27,825 nucleotides of DNA from JAHFJU01 sp964354865 (lineage in GTDB: Bacteria; Patescibacteriota; Gracilibacteria; UBA1369; UM-FILTER-53-11), in NCBI GenBank assembly GCA_964354865.1, contig CAYHBN010000011.1, positions 1 to 27,825 on the forward strand, written 5' to 3'. The translations under genes and the position numbers were made by a program. The notes beneath the pieces are model-generated. The model saw nothing but the letters and a program-made list of their open reading frames with translations, was not told the DNA's origin and did no database searches. Numbering within the stretch: position 1 is the first letter of the stretch; each line of letters begins with the position of its first letter. Below, piece after piece: positions 1 to 8,799 of this stretch.

Positions 1-1
1 A

Positions 2-3000
2 ATACCCGCCGGACAGCGCGGGAAATTTGAGCAACAACTTGACCAAATGGAGGCCGCATACCGCAAAGCAGTTAAAATAATTGAGAACGATACGGTGAAC
101 GATTTTTGTAAAAAAATACTAAGTGAGGAATTTACCGAAGATACATTTGCCGAATGGAGGGCAACCGAAGGAACGGTTATGTTGAGTATGATCGTTGGTG
201 CCGTTCTATTTACCGCACTTACATTTGGCGCAGGTGGAATAGTTGTTGCATCGGCAGCTGGTGCGCTCGGCGGTATTGTGGGTAGTGAAGTTGGCCACGT
301 GGTAGCCGAAAAAGTTTCAGGCCATGAATATAAATCACGATTAGGAGCAACGCTCAAAGGCGGCAAAGTATGGAATCATGCAAAGGGTACCTTTGAGAAA
401 CTCAGCGCGGCCGATGTTGCTACTTTGTACGGTGGTGATTTTGCGCAAAACTTTGTTTCGACCCTCGGAATCGTTGGGTTGGGCAAAATGGCGAACAGTG
501 TACTTTTGAAGTTTGCTGAGGCACATAAGCAGACTCCGGGAATTAAAGGCGCACTCGCCAATATTTCTGAGTTAGTATTTAATTTGAAACCGGTTGAAAT
601 TGATCTTTTGAAAAAGACAGGCAAACTTGAAAAGATTTTTCATCACTTGATTGCGCCTGTTGGCGAAGAAGTTGGTGAGGAAGGCATTTCTATAGCACTC
701 GCGCAGCTTAATAACGACTACGCCGACATGGTCTCGCTCTTCTTTGCAATGAGAGGCGGAAGGGGAATGCTGAAGCATGTACCGTATGGCGATGCGGCAG
801 TTGATGCTTCAGTGGAACTAAATAAGGTAAATGCAGGTGAAGACGAATCTGCAGATGATACTTCGGCGAAATCTTTAGCAACAAAAGAAGCTCGTACAAA
901 AGCCCGCGCTCGCCGTGCCGCGAAAAAAGATGCGCGCGAGATTGACCCTGAGTACAGAGCGAAAGTTGAGCACAACATGAGTATCTCTGATGACGCAGTG
1001 CGCATACAAGAATTAAACGCCTCGCTCGTCAAAGCAGGCATTTTGAAGACCGGTGAAGTGCTGTCAGAACCAGAGGCGAAGGCAATCTTGGCAATGCACA
1101 ATGTGGTAAATGAAAAGGGCGAACGTGTCAGCGGCGACGAGAAACTTGGTGAAAAGCGCCGCATCGCTCGGGCGCACTCAAAAACCATTGCCGACCCCGA
1201 AGCTCAATCACAGTGGCGCGCTGTCTACGAGCATGCTCTCGAAGAGGGATTTGCGGGAAGCTTGGGTGGTGCACTCAAGGCTTTTGGAGGCAAAATAGAT
1301 TCTGTTTTTGGTGTGAAAAAGAGAGGATCAATCGACACTATTCAAACAGGGCCACCGGATTTCAACGCTGACAGTAGCTGGGACTCTCAGCCGCCAGCAG
1401 AAGTTGCGCCCGAGTCAGTCTCCGAGCCAGTTAATCTTCAAAATAGTCCTAAAACAAGCGAAGAACGGCCCATTACGTTGAAGTCTTCGCCTATTGCGAA
1501 AGGAGTGCCAGACGCTGTTCCACAAGTAGTGGAAAAAGTGCCCGTTCAGTTTCCTCCAGAAGTTGACGTGCATGTAAGAGCGGCGCAAGTGCTCATTGCA
1601 GCTCCAGTACCTACTACTCTCGATGGCATTCAGGCGCGTATTCGAGACGCTAATTCACTCCGAACAAAACTCATCTACGCGAGAGAAGAGATTGGCTACT
1701 CTTCGTCTGAGTCTCTCGAGCTCGCCGAAATAACAAAAAATATCGATACTAGAATGAAACAAACGGTATTGGGATACAAAAAAGCCGCTTCTGTTAATGG
1801 AAAAGAATTGAGCGTTGCCTACTCTGCATATCACGACTCGTACGTACTAAAACTGCCCGAAGGTAGACGTATAATAATTGATACAAAAGATCCTGCTTTT
1901 GCAGAGAAGGTTTTTGGTCAGGCCAAATTTATTGTCGATACAACAGAAGGTGCACATGAGTTGTATAACCGAATCGACAGTTTTATTAATAAGCAGCTTC
2001 AACCTAAGGAGAGAAAGTTGAGAGTGATTGAACAAGATCAAAGATTACTGCGCGACATACCTCGCAACCAGCGCGCTGACAAAATTAAAAATGCACTTGA
2101 AGAATTAGAAAAAACTGGCCAAACAAAAGACCTTACCGGTGAGGTGCTTCTGCGACTGAAAGAGCGAGACCCCGCTGGCTATGAATTATTAAAGACAAAC
2201 GATCTCATACAACTCGAAAAGTGCGGTGTGCTCTATGGTATGCTTCGTGGCGAAAAAATTGAGAAAACAGATATTAACGGAAAACCAATACTCGCGTATC
2301 GAGGTGAAAAAGTAAATAATGGAGGGGTGGCAGTGATATCTCGTGTCGCGTATCTTTCCGAAGGTAGTAACGCGTTCAAATACAGTGTAATTAAAGAGCC
2401 TTTTTCTCGAGGTGACGCAAAAGAATTATTTAAGAAAGAGCTTCAGTCTCAGATACTCATGAAAGAGAAAAATATTGATTATCATCATATTATAAAGGCA
2501 GAGGTTCTTACCGATTCATTTATCATATATGAGTCGGGTGAAAATGTGATGGATCTTCTGAGGGCGCGTGAAACAATGCCACCCGAGCAATACTTCGATG
2601 CCTTGCAACAAGCTTTGCAGGGGGTAAAAGCAATACACGATTTAAGAGTAGAAGAATCAGTAACAGTAATAGAAAATGGAGTAGAAGTAATCCAGAAAGT
2701 CATAAAGCGCTTCTTCATTGGAGATCTTAAACCGGAGAATATTCTCGCGTTTTTAGATGACGCAGGTGATGTTATTGCTAAATTAATAGACGTTACCTTG
2801 CTCCCCGTTGATGATGTTTTTCCAGGTACGTTCCCTGCAACTCCTGAATATGGATTTGATTATAATCCACCAAATAAAGACGGTTCTTACAACGGTTTTG
2901 CACCAGCGACTATTCCGAGAAGAGCAAAAATCTTACGAGAACGAGAAGTGAAGCCAGGAGAAACCAAACTAGAGGAAGGTGAAATTAATGAAAGGCTTGC

Positions 3001-3238
3001 AGTAGGTTACGACGCTACGTGTTTTGCACGAATTATTCTCAAGAGTATCGAGGATTATTCTAAACAAGCTTCAGCGAATTTGAATGCTTTTACTTATAAC
3101 GCGCAAAAAAATATCGCAGATAAGATAGTTAACGACCCATACTTTGCCGGTCTCCCCGAAATATTAGACGTTTTAGACACATCACTAAGCAATCAACTAA
3201 CTCGTTTTTCTATAACTAATAATTCATCAAAACCCTAA
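2..3238 (+). CDS. Large membrane-associated protein with C-terminal protein-kinase-like domain (5' partial)
   Basis: The frame is open from base 2, so the ATG at 47 is probably internal and the true start lies outside the window. Counting from that ATG (1063 residues), residues about 45-90 form a Gly/Ala-rich hydrophobic segment likely to be a membrane hairpin. A basic stretch follows near 280-300, and a Pro-rich linker spans about 430-520. The last ~310 residues resemble a Ser/Thr kinase: a candidate ATP lysine in SVIKEP (~782), a hinge-like IIYESGENV, a catalytic loop IGDLKPENIL (~890-900) keeping D, K and N, and LIDV in place of DFG with the metal Asp kept. The histidine of HRD and the glycine of DFG are missing, and about 20 extra residues precede the catalytic loop. 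The kinase fold is likely but activity is uncertain. The substrate is unknown. The next gene follows 13 nt downstream on the same strand. Confidence 0.75.
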   Translation: MPAGQRGKFEQQLDQMEAAYRKAVKIIENDTVNDFCKKILSEEFTEDTFAEWRATEGTVMLSMIVGAVLFTALTFGAGGIVVASAAGALGGIVGSEVGHVVAEKVSGHEYKSRLGATLKGGKVWNHAKGTFEKLSAADVATLYGGDFAQNFVSTLGIVGLGKMANSVLLKFAEAHKQTPGIKGALANISELVFNLKPVEIDLLKKTGKLEKIFHHLIAPVGEEVGEEGISIALAQLNNDYADMVSLFFAMRGGRGMLKHVPYGDAAVDASVELNKVNAGEDESADDTSAKSLATKEARTKARARRAAKKDAREIDPEYRAKVEHNMSISDDAVRIQELNASLVKAGILKTGEVLSEPEAKAILAMHNVVNEKGERVSGDEKLGEKRRIARAHSKTIADPEAQSQWRAVYEHALEEGFAGSLGGALKAFGGKIDSVFGVKKRGSIDTIQTGPPDFNADSSWDSQPPAEVAPESVSEPVNLQNSPKTSEERPITLKSSPIAKGVPDAVPQVVEKVPVQFPPEVDVHVRAAQVLIAAPVPTTLDGIQARIRDANSLRTKLIYAREEIGYSSSESLELAEITKNIDTRMKQTVLGYKKAASVNGKELSVAYSAYHDSYVLKLPEGRRIIIDTKDPAFAEKVFGQAKFIVDTTEGAHELYNRIDSFINKQLQPKERKLRVIEQDQRLLRDIPRNQRADKIKNALEELEKTGQTKDLTGEVLLRLKERDPAGYELLKTNDLIQLEKCGVLYGMLRGEKIEKTDINGKPILAYRGEKVNNGGVAVISRVAYLSEGSNAFKYSVIKEPFSRGDAKELFKKELQSQILMKEKNIDYHHIIKAEVLTDSFIIYESGENVMDLLRARETMPPEQYFDALQQALQGVKAIHDLRVEESVTVIENGVEVIQKVIKRFFIGDLKPENILAFLDDAGDVIAKLIDVTLLPVDDVFPGTFPATPEYGFDYNPPNKDGSYNGFAPATIPRRAKILREREVKPGETKLEEGEINERLAVGYDATCFARIILKSIEDYSKQASANLNAFTYNAQKNIADKIVNDPYFAGLPEILDVLDTSLSNQLTRFSITNNSSKP

Positions 3239-3251
3239 TTTAAAATATACT
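3223..3251 (+). promoter_or_regulatory. Candidate promoter for the 170-residue gene
   Basis: TTCATC at 3223-3228, a 17-nt spacer and TATACT at 3246-3251. The hexamer ends 9 nt before the ATG at 3261. It overlaps the 3' end of the kinase-like gene. The -35 match is weak. Confidence 0.35.
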
Positions 3252-3764
3252 ATGGACACTATGAATAACATGAGCGAAGAATCAGAAGGCGTCGTAGGCA
3301 GCTTTATGCGCGTGTTAACTGCAGCCGTCGTTGATCCCGGAACACGACCAGATACACATTCTATTGATGTAAGTCATTACAAGATTATGTGTCAGGAGTA
3401 TTTGGGAGATACTCTTCTTTTGAACCGTGTTGTCGATGACCGTGTCACGAGAGAAATTGAGCAAAATGCCCATGTTAAAGTTAGTTTTCCGGCCGGACAC
3501 CGTTGCTGTATTGCTATAGTGCCGTTCGATAATTACGGGAATCCATTAACTCCTGAACAGATAAAACGCGGAGATCATCTTCGTACGTTTATTGTTAACT
3601 CAAAGGGAGTGACCGAACAGGGAATGTCGGCTCAAGATTCTTTTGAATACGATATTTTGCCTGACGAAATACAGTCCTTAGCTTTTCCGATTCCCGAAGA
3701 TCCCGTCGAACTCGCCCGATTGTACCGAGCTGCCTGTGTTGCGATGGGTGAGCTGCTTAAATAG
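3252..3764 (+). CDS. Hypothetical protein, 170 residues
   Basis: I do not recognise a family. The protein is soluble, acidic, mixed alpha/beta in composition, with no signal peptide or membrane segment. A possible beta-rich core lies around residues 70-130, and the C-terminus looks helical. Three in-frame ATGs occur at 3252, 3261 and 3270. A TATACT hexamer ending at 3251 would favour the ATG at 3261 (167 residues), because the first ATG would lie too close to the -10 element to be transcribed normally. It follows the kinase-like gene by 13 nt and may be a partner of it, but that rests on position only. A strong hairpin terminator follows. Confidence 0.7.
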   Translation: MDTMNNMSEESEGVVGSFMRVLTAAVVDPGTRPDTHSIDVSHYKIMCQEYLGDTLLLNRVVDDRVTREIEQNAHVKVSFPAGHRCCIAIVPFDNYGNPLTPEQIKRGDHLRTFIVNSKGVTEQGMSAQDSFEYDILPDEIQSLAFPIPEDPVELARLYRAACVAMGELLK

Positions 3765-3786
3765 TGTGCCCTGTTTTTGAGACTAC

Positions 3787-3820
3787 AAAAAAACCGCGGC
3801 CGTTATGGCTCGCGGTTTTT
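3787..3820. terminator. Bidirectional intrinsic terminator
   Basis: A perfect stem pairs AAAAACCGCG with CGCGGTTTTT around a 12-nt loop. An A-run lies on one side and a T-run on the other, so it can end transcription both from the + strand unknown gene and from the - strand HU gene. Confidence 0.85.
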
Positions 3821-3839
3821 AAAGTTCTTTAGAAAAAAA

Positions 3840-4115
3840 CTAACGTACTGCGTCCTTCAAAGATTTTCCTGCTTTGAAAGCTGGAAGCTTCATTGCTGGG
3901 ATCTTGATTTTCTCGCCTGGCTTGCGTGGGTTAACACCCATACGAGCTGCACGCTTTGAAACACGGAATGTTCCAAATCCTGTAACTGTTACGTTCTCAC
4001 CCTTTTTGAGTGATTTTGTGATAGCTGCTAGGATAGCTTCCATAACTTCTGAAGCTTGGCGCTTTGTAACACCTGTTGCAGTAGCTGCTGCATTGACTAA
4101 GTCTTGCTTTGTCAT
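3840..4115 (-). CDS. hup: HU/IHF-family nucleoid DNA-binding protein
   Basis: This 91-residue protein has the normal length for HU. It shows the family layout: an N-terminal helical dimerisation part (MTKQDLVNAAATATGVTKRQ), the GFGTF core at about residues 46-50, and the DNA-gripping beta arm with RMGVNPRKPGEKIKIPA at about 57-73, including the Asn-Pro that intercalates into bent DNA. HU compacts and bends DNA in replication, repair and transcription. It is the only nucleoid-protein gene in the window. The A/T-rich leader has no Shine-Dalgarno sequence. It converges on the gene ending at 3764 and shares the terminator between them. Confidence 0.95.
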   Translation of the reverse strand: MTKQDLVNAAATATGVTKRQASEVMEAILAAITKSLKKGENVTVTGFGTFRVSKRAARMGVNPRKPGEKIKIPAMKLPAFKAGKSLKDAVR

Positions 4116-4148
4116 AGAGAAAATAAATTAATAAATAAATACGGGTCA

Positions 4149-4176
4149 ATTATATGAATGTGAGGATTCTTTGCAA
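4149..4176 (-). promoter_or_regulatory. Promoter of the HU gene
   Basis: Read on the minus strand: TTGCAA (4176-4171), a 16-nt spacer and a perfect TATAAT (4154-4149). The predicted transcript has a leader of about 26 nt made almost only of A and T, so this highly expressed gene is leadered but without a Shine-Dalgarno sequence. Confidence 0.6.
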
Positions 4177-4525
4177 GAAGAAACGTTCGGTTGTGGTCTA
4201 TAACTAGCCATTATTCGCCGCCGTGCTGCGCGTGAGTGAAGTAGGAGCATACGGGAACCCCTTTAAAGATGCAAGAAAAATCGCAGAGGTAAAACAAAAA
4301 CAGACTATGTGGTTTTGAACACCGATCAGATAATCGCCATAAATCGGGTGTCAATCAAGTAAATTTAATTGACGGTTTTTGGCTGTTTAAAGCCATAAAA
4401 TTACTCCGATACAAAACTCGCAATGTTGCAACTATAAATAGAAATACTGTAACCTTGCTGCGATCTTTTGGCGGCAAAAGTTGCAAATTCACACAGAGTC
4501 AGTATCCTTAATGCCTTCACATACC
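4177..4525. other. Intergenic region with stacked hairpins, no gene recognised
   Basis: No credible coding frame covers this stretch between the HU and topA genes. At 4319-4400 three inverted repeats lie in a row: ACACCGAT/ATCGGGTGT (4319-4326 with 4343-4351), GTCAAT/ATTGAC (4350-4355 with 4368-4373) and TTTGGCT/AGCCATAAA around 4375-4399. GTTGCAA occurs twice, near 4425 and 4480. I found no match to tmRNA, SRP RNA or a riboswitch I know. It may hold a small RNA or only the two promoters. Confidence 0.4.
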
Positions 4526-4531
4526 TATAAT
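4526..4531 (+). promoter_or_regulatory. -10 element of topA
   Basis: A perfect TATAAT. No convincing -35 hexamer lies 16-18 nt upstream. The expected transcript start is near 4538, which puts the GTG at 4540 almost at the RNA end and the ATG at 4570 about 32 nt in. Confidence 0.5.
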
Positions 4532-4569
4532 ATAGAAGGGTGGCACATGCCTCGCTTCGCTCCGCATTT

Positions 4570-6897
4570 ATGAGCAAATCAAATCTTGTTATCGTTGAGT
4601 CTCCTGCGAAAGCAAAGACCATCTCGAAATTTCTCGGAAAAGAATACGTCGTCAAAGCATCGATGGGTCACGTGCGCGATCTTCCAAAATCTAAAATGGG
4701 CATCGACGTCGAAGGCGGAACCTTTGAACCGGTGTACCAAGTTTCTCCAGAAAAAAAGAAAGTCATTACTGATTTAAAAAAACACGCAGGCGAAGACGTC
4801 ACGGTGTGGATTGCAACTGATGAGGATCGCGAAGGAGAAGCGATCGGTTGGCACTTAGTAAACGCGCTTGGTCTCGATAAAAAAGACGGTAGCGAGAAAG
4901 CAAATGTGCATCGTATTGTTTTTCACGAAATTACAAAGCCGGCAATTTTGGCGGCGCTTGCGAATCCTCGTCACATCGATCGCAACTTGGTAGATGCGCA
5001 GCAAGCTCGTCGTGTGCTCGATCGTTTGGTCGGTTATGAACTCTCTCCTTTATTATGGAAAAAAATTCGTTACGGACTTTCAGCCGGTCGCGTGCAGAGC
5101 GTGGCAGTTCGTTTAATTGTTGAACGTGAACGCGAAATTCGTGCTTTTAAACCAGAAGAATATTGGAGCATGATCGCCGACTACGTGAAAGATGGAAAAA
5201 AGTTTACGGGTGCGCTCTCAAAAATTGATGGAAAAAAAGCGGTGATCTCGAATCAAGAAACAGCAGACAAAATTTTCGCGGATTTGAAGGGTGCAGCTCA
5301 CACTGTTGGTACCGTTGAACGTAAAGAAGTTCGTCGTTCGCCTGCTGCTCCTTTTACAACATCGACTCTTCAACAAGAGGCAGCTCGCAAATTGGGATTC
5401 TCAGTTAAAAAAACCATGGTCATCGCGCAGCATCTCTACGAAGGTGTCGAGGTCAATGGTGAGACAAAAGGTATCATTACCTACATGCGTACCGATTCAG
5501 TGAACCTTTCACAAATCGCATTAGCTCAAGCAAAAGAGGTGATCGAGGCTCAGTTTGGAAAAGAGTTTGCGCTTGATGTGCCTCGTTTATATAAAGGTAA
5601 AAAAGGCGCACAAGAGGCTCACGAGGCGATTCGTCCCGTTGATCTTTCTATCTTGCCTGAAGATGCAAAAGCGAATCTCGATAAAGATGAAATTAATCTC
5701 TACGAACTTATTTGGAAACGTACGATTGCCTGCCAAATGAAAGAGGCGCGTTTGGAGCAAGTTGGTGTTGATATTGCGACGTCAGTTGCACAGGCTCCGT
5801 TGCCGTATACGTTCCGCGCTACTGGTCAGACGGTGTTGTTTCCGGGTTTCATGAAGGCATATACCGAAGATAAAGATGAAGACGATACTACCGAAGATGA
5901 TGGCGAAAAATTGTTGCCTGCGCTCAATGAAAAAGAGAAGTTGGATTGTAAGGCAATCACGCCAAATCAACATTTTACCAAACCACCAGCACGATATACT
6001 GAAGCAAGTTTGGTTAAAAAATTGGAGTCAGAGGGCATTGGTCGTCCGTCTACCTACGCACCGACAATTTCGACGGTCATCGATCGTGGCTATGTGTTGC
6101 GCGACAAGCGTCAGCTTTCCCCGACCGATCTTGCCGAAGTCGTCACCGATATGCTCGTTGAGCATTTCCCTTCAGTTGTCGATGTGCATTTCACCGCAAA
6201 AATGGAAGAGGATTTAGATGAGGTTGCAGAGGGAAACAAGAAGTGGGTTCCTTTGATAAAAGCTTTTTATGACCCATTCCATGCTGCCATTATTGAAAAA
6301 GATGCGACGCTTAAAAAGTCTGACATAGTAAACACTGATTCGGCAGAAATTTGTGATAAATGCGGAAAACCAATGGTGGTTAAACTTGGTCGTTTCGGCA
6401 AATTCTTGTCGTGTTCGAATTATCCGACATGTAAGAATGCAAAGCCGATCGAGGCAAAGCCAGGCGAGGCAGGTGCAAACGGCGAGGTGCAAGTTCAAGA
6501 AAAATCTGCTGAGCGCATCGCACTTGAAAAATCCCTCGAAGGAAAATTGTGTGAAAAATGCGGCAAACCCATGGCAATTAAACGCGGACGTTTCGGAGAA
6601 TTCTTAGGCTGCACGGGCTACCCAGAGTGTAAAAATCTTCAATCAATCACTATTACCACTGGCATCAAATGTCCTGACTGTGGCAAGGGCGAGCTCGTCG
6701 AGAAAAAAACACGCAAAGGCGGACGCTCATTCTATGGTTGCAACAAATATCCGAAGTGCAAATTCGCAAGCTGGGATAAGCCAATTAAAACCTGTGAAAA
6801 ATGCAAAAAGGGTGTCGTAACCGAGAACAAGCAGGGCGATCAGCGCTGCACGGAGTGCGATCCGAAGCCAGAAAAGAAGGGCGGGGAGGATGAATGA
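4570..6897 (+). CDS. topA: DNA topoisomerase I (type IA)
   Basis: The enzyme relaxes negative supercoils by cutting one strand through a 5'-phosphotyrosine link. From the ATG at 4570 it has 775 residues. The TOPRIM domain begins with LVIVESPAKAKTI, with the catalytic Glu near residue 10. The metal motif is ATDEDREGEAIGWHL. The active-site Tyr is in ITYMRTDS near residue 305. The C-terminus carries three Cys4 zinc ribbons (CDKCGK.., CEKCGK.., CPDCGK..) and a fourth shorter CxxC...CxxC at the very end. The frame can be extended to a GTG at 4540, but the family normally starts just before the LVIVESPAKA segment, so I chose the ATG. The gene ends 14 nt from the convergent lipoprotein gene, with no terminator between them. 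Confidence 0.97.
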   Translation: MSKSNLVIVESPAKAKTISKFLGKEYVVKASMGHVRDLPKSKMGIDVEGGTFEPVYQVSPEKKKVITDLKKHAGEDVTVWIATDEDREGEAIGWHLVNALGLDKKDGSEKANVHRIVFHEITKPAILAALANPRHIDRNLVDAQQARRVLDRLVGYELSPLLWKKIRYGLSAGRVQSVAVRLIVEREREIRAFKPEEYWSMIADYVKDGKKFTGALSKIDGKKAVISNQETADKIFADLKGAAHTVGTVERKEVRRSPAAPFTTSTLQQEAARKLGFSVKKTMVIAQHLYEGVEVNGETKGIITYMRTDSVNLSQIALAQAKEVIEAQFGKEFALDVPRLYKGKKGAQEAHEAIRPVDLSILPEDAKANLDKDEINLYELIWKRTIACQMKEARLEQVGVDIATSVAQAPLPYTFRATGQTVLFPGFMKAYTEDKDEDDTTEDDGEKLLPALNEKEKLDCKAITPNQHFTKPPARYTEASLVKKLESEGIGRPSTYAPTISTVIDRGYVLRDKRQLSPTDLAEVVTDMLVEHFPSVVDVHFTAKMEEDLDEVAEGNKKWVPLIKAFYDPFHAAIIEKDATLKKSDIVNTDSAEICDKCGKPMVVKLGRFGKFLSCSNYPTCKNAKPIEAKPGEAGANGEVQVQEKSAERIALEKSLEGKLCEKCGKPMAIKRGRFGEFLGCTGYPECKNLQSITITTGIKCPDCGKGELVEKKTRKGGRSFYGCNKYPKCKFASWDKPIKTCEKCKKGVVTENKQGDQRCTECDPKPEKKGGEDE

Positions 6898-6911
6898 ATG
6901 GTGAACGCAAA

Positions 6912-8678
6912 TTAGTCAGTTCTCACTGAATTAAGTAAGCTAATAACTTCGCCCAATTCTTTTGCGGCGGTCTCGACTCTCTCTAATTTTTCTTTTACAA
7001 GGCAGCGAGAGTCGTCTACCTTTTTGCCATTCACAATATAGACTGTGTTACATGTATCATCTGTGTATCCACGCTCAGCAGCGCCGTAAGCAGACTCTAA
7101 GTGAACCCGTACTTGCCCATCAATATCGCCCGCCTTTTCAAACCATTCACGCGCGTATCCTAGCTTCTGCGCCTCTTCGTAGATTTTTCCTATAGTAGTT
7201 TGAAAATCTGCTGGTGAGTCAAAAACACTCGCAAAACCAGCGGGGTTGTTAGGGTCACAGTCTGTGTCATGTGATGAAGTACAGAAGTCTATGTAATATT
7301 CAGCGTGAGCTATTGCTTTAACAAATTCAGTTACCCCAACTTTTGCTCGTTCTTTGTCACCGAGCTTCATAAACGTACTAAAGCTAGATCGAGACCCCGG
7401 ACTTACGACGAGGTCGAGCTCTGCGTCAGTTCGTCTATAAAGATTTGCAGTTTCACTATCGCCAAGATCATCAGTGCGCATAGCTGCGCCCATATAGTTA
7501 TCCAGTTCAATTTGTTGCGCGATAATGGCTTGGGTAAGAACATCGGCAACATCTTCAGCGCCTGCAATTTCGCTGAAAACTTTTTGAGCCAAATCTAAGT
7601 TAATTTCTGTTGGATTCTTCAGGAGTTCATCGGCGTGCGCGATTTTTTCCTCTTGAGTTCTTTCGTACCAATTATCTATTGCGGGTGCCCATGCGGGAAC
7701 TACAAACTCAGCTTCCGGTGCAGCAGAAGCTGCTGAGGGAGTAGCCTTTGGTAGTCGAGGTTGTGCCTCTGCTCCCTGGGTATATAGAGTCGGGTCTTCA
7801 TGCTTTTTTTTCTCTCTGTATCCCTGTGATTTTAAGTCAGCCATAAAGTCCGAAATAGCTTTTTCGTCTGCGCCCAGTTTTATAAGTACTTTCACTGCTT
7901 TATCGGTGTTGCCTAACCATTTTGAAGTAGAGACTGCTGCCGCGTAAACCGCTTTGTAGCTAGGGGAATCCGACTTGATCGAGGTAGCTTTAAAATCGTC
8001 ACTATACACAAAATCAATGAGGTCGTAATTCTTTACCTTAGTTTTTGTGACGATATCATTGAGTAGGTCGTCGGGAGTTTTAAGGAGGTCCTTTAAATAA
8101 TGGATTGCTTCAGTGTATTCGCCTCTATCAAGGCTTCCTTTGTATCCCTTATTGAGTAGCTCTGTGCGCCGTGGTGTATCTCCTATAATTTCACAAACCT
8201 CAGCTGCACGCATATACATAAAATCGTGAACAAAGAGATCGATCGCTTTGTCAGCTGCGTCCTGAGCATTCTGCATTTGTCCTGCCTCTTGATAAAATTT
8301 AGCTGCACGCATGTAGTTGAAAGAAGAATTTGTATTACCTGGTTCGCTTGCTTCTCTCATTTTTAGCTCGGCAATATGTAGTGCAGTTTCGTTCGCGGTC
8401 ACCGTATCACCACGTTTTTCATACTCCGTTTTCGCTGTGTACATTTTTCCATACTCGCCAGAGCGAGCGAGTATATCTAAGAGAGGGCGTTGTCGAGCGA
8501 CGAAATGTTCTGCATTGTGCTCTTGCGCCATGGTTGAATCTATCTGTTTTGCCGTGTAAGTATTGAGGACTGATAGTTCAGCTTGGATACGTGCAGTTTC
8601 TATACTGTTACAACCTGCCGCCGCACCACTTAATGCGATTGCTGCTAAGCCGTTTCTAACAAAGGTTGGAGTTTTCAT
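6912..8678 (-). CDS. Exported helical-repeat lipoprotein (hypothetical)
   Basis: From the ATG at 8678 it has 588 residues and starts MKTPTFVRNG, then a hydrophobic run and SGAAAGC. This looks like a lipoprotein signal with the lipid-bearing Cys near residue 23. The -3 Ala is less usual than Leu, so a plain signal peptide cannot be excluded. The body is helix-rich with TPR-like pairs (for example NYMRAAKFYQEAGQMQNAQD and ERGYTDD), split at about residues 310-340 by a Pro/Ala linker. The frame also allows an ATG at 8690. I chose 8678 because it gives a normal basic n-region. It diverges from another exported helical protein at 8800, so the two may act together at the cell surface. The function is unknown. 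Confidence 0.75.
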   Translation of the reverse strand: MKTPTFVRNGLAAIALSGAAAGCNSIETARIQAELSVLNTYTAKQIDSTMAQEHNAEHFVARQRPLLDILARSGEYGKMYTAKTEYEKRGDTVTANETALHIAELKMREASEPGNTNSSFNYMRAAKFYQEAGQMQNAQDAADKAIDLFVHDFMYMRAAEVCEIIGDTPRRTELLNKGYKGSLDRGEYTEAIHYLKDLLKTPDDLLNDIVTKTKVKNYDLIDFVYSDDFKATSIKSDSPSYKAVYAAAVSTSKWLGNTDKAVKVLIKLGADEKAISDFMADLKSQGYREKKKHEDPTLYTQGAEAQPRLPKATPSAASAAPEAEFVVPAWAPAIDNWYERTQEEKIAHADELLKNPTEINLDLAQKVFSEIAGAEDVADVLTQAIIAQQIELDNYMGAAMRTDDLGDSETANLYRRTDAELDLVVSPGSRSSFSTFMKLGDKERAKVGVTEFVKAIAHAEYYIDFCTSSHDTDCDPNNPAGFASVFDSPADFQTTIGKIYEEAQKLGYAREWFEKAGDIDGQVRVHLESAYGAAERGYTDDTCNTVYIVNGKKVDDSRCLVKEKLERVETAAKELGEVISLLNSVRTD

Positions 8679-8703
8679 AGAGTGAACCATGCCATGGTTT
8701 TGG

Positions 8704-8712
8704 AAAATAGCA
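8704..8712 (-). promoter_or_regulatory. Possible extended -10 element of the lipoprotein gene
   Basis: On the minus strand, TGC followed by TATTTT, resembling the TGCTATAAT used by the divergent gene. No -35 was found. An ATG 8 nt downstream (8695) opens a six-codon frame whose TGA overlaps the main ATG at 8678. Confidence 0.3.
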
Positions 8713-8740
8713 AGGTCTTAAGTGGCACCCCCTCGGCATA

Positions 8741-8770
8741 TTGACTAAATAGCTCTTTTATTGCTATAAT
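8741..8770 (+). promoter_or_regulatory. Strong sigma-70-type promoter with extended -10
   Basis: TTGACT at 8741-8746, an 18-nt spacer ending in TGC, and TATAAT at 8765-8770. This is the best promoter in the window. The predicted leader to the ATG at 8800 is about 23 nt and has no Shine-Dalgarno sequence. A second hexamer, TATTAT at 8788-8793, lies exactly 6 nt before the ATG. Confidence 0.75.
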
Positions 8771-8799
8771 ATGATGGCGCTTTTATATATTATAGATAT

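Noticed and set aside
718..1188. Minus-strand 156-codon frame inside the kinase-like gene
   Set aside because: Ser/Ala-rich shadow of the long plus-strand frame, with no independent promoter or motif.
4540..4569. GTG start for topA with ten extra residues
   Set aside because: The extra residues are encoded by a GC-rich repeat-like stretch (CTCGCTTCGCTCCG), and topoisomerases start just before the LVIVESPAKA motif. It stays possible only if the mRNA is leaderless.
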